Part shown: in pieces, positions 40,653-40,751 of the stretch
Layout: every line of letters starts with the position of its first letter
How positions within the stretch are numbered: the stretch's first letter is position 1
Source of the DNA: an uncultured Flammeovirgaceae bacterium
GTDB taxonomy: Bacteria > Bacteroidota > Bacteroidia > Cytophagales > Cyclobacteriaceae
DNA length: 40,751 nt
Direction: 5' to 3'
NCBI GenBank assembly: GCA_937884755.1
Contig: CAKZYJ010000343.1
Coordinates: 1 to 40,751 of the forward strand
Position numbers and translations under genes: made by a program
Notes under the pieces: model-generated
Seen by the model: the letters and a program-made list of their open reading frames with translations, nothing else
Database searches by the model: none
What the model was told of the DNA's origin: nothing

Positions 40653-40751
40653 ATGCCCTTTCTGGGAGTGCGCCAGAGTTGAAGAGCTGGAGCGGTCCGC
40701 GCCCTTTAGATTAGCAATATAGAGTTAGTACTGTAAAAGTGCTAGTTTTGA

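Overview
The window reads as chromosomal DNA of a Bacteroidota bacterium, most likely a Cytophagales-type environmental species. The signs are promoters of the TAnnTTTG type, A/T-rich leaders without Shine-Dalgarno sequences, TPR-fused sensor kinases, ThuA and PQQ-type sugar dehydrogenase fusions, DUF1211/TMEM175 and YiaA proteins, and Crp/Fnr regulators. There are no rRNA or tRNA genes, no CRISPR array and no recognisable transposase.

Layout. (1) 0.2-3.1 kb: a SnoaL-like gene under a promoter framed by two palindromic operators, a membrane protein, a PhzF-family isomerase and a small DUF6958-like protein. (2) 3.2-11.6 kb: a periplasmic sugar-oxidation block made of a Tat-exported Gfo/Idh/MocA oxidoreductase, a frameshifted DUF1877 gene, a 1143-residue ThuA/sugar dehydrogenase/PKD/cytochrome c/carbohydrate-binding fusion, and a ThuA gene. 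The end of this block is a broken tandem duplication. Between a truncated ThuA relic and a truncated copy of the fusion's C-terminal module lies a TIR-Sel1 gene. (3) 11.6-14.5 kb: VOC-family protein, flavin amine oxidase and a divergent nucleoside hydrolase. (4) 14.4-23.5 kb: a long minus-strand run with two paralogous TPR histidine kinases, a small membrane protein, an ECF sigma factor, an M3 peptidase and a DUF2855 protein. (5) 23.7-28.4 kb: sugar epimerase plus Gfo/Idh pair, a three-gene membrane protein/winged-helix regulator operon with its own operator-like repeat, and a TMEM175-family channel. (6) 28.8-32.8 kb: glutamine-synthetase-like ligase, iron alcohol dehydrogenase and class-C26 amidohydrolase, which together look like a gamma-glutamylation route for an amine or amino alcohol. 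A MntA/HepT toxin-antitoxin pair sits inside this set. (7) 32.9-36.0 kb: a 1056-residue TIR/transmembrane/YD-like repeat protein. (8) 36.2-40.0 kb: YiaA protein, Crp/Fnr regulator, aldehyde dehydrogenase and aldo/keto reductase. (9) 40.2-40.7 kb: no long gene, but a consensus promoter, two very short ORFs and two strong intrinsic terminators, the first with a possible competing antiterminator pairing.

The points most worth following are: the TIR-Sel1 gene embedded in wreckage of a duplicated sugar-oxidation unit; the large TIR-repeat receptor-like gene; dispersed intergenic elements built on a strict 8-nt register (20.1, 27.2, 27.3 and 28.6 kb); the attenuator-like small-ORF locus at the right end; and several operator-like palindromes whose positions fit their promoters. 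Several start codons were moved from upstream TTG/GTG codons to internal ATGs; the reason is given in each entry.
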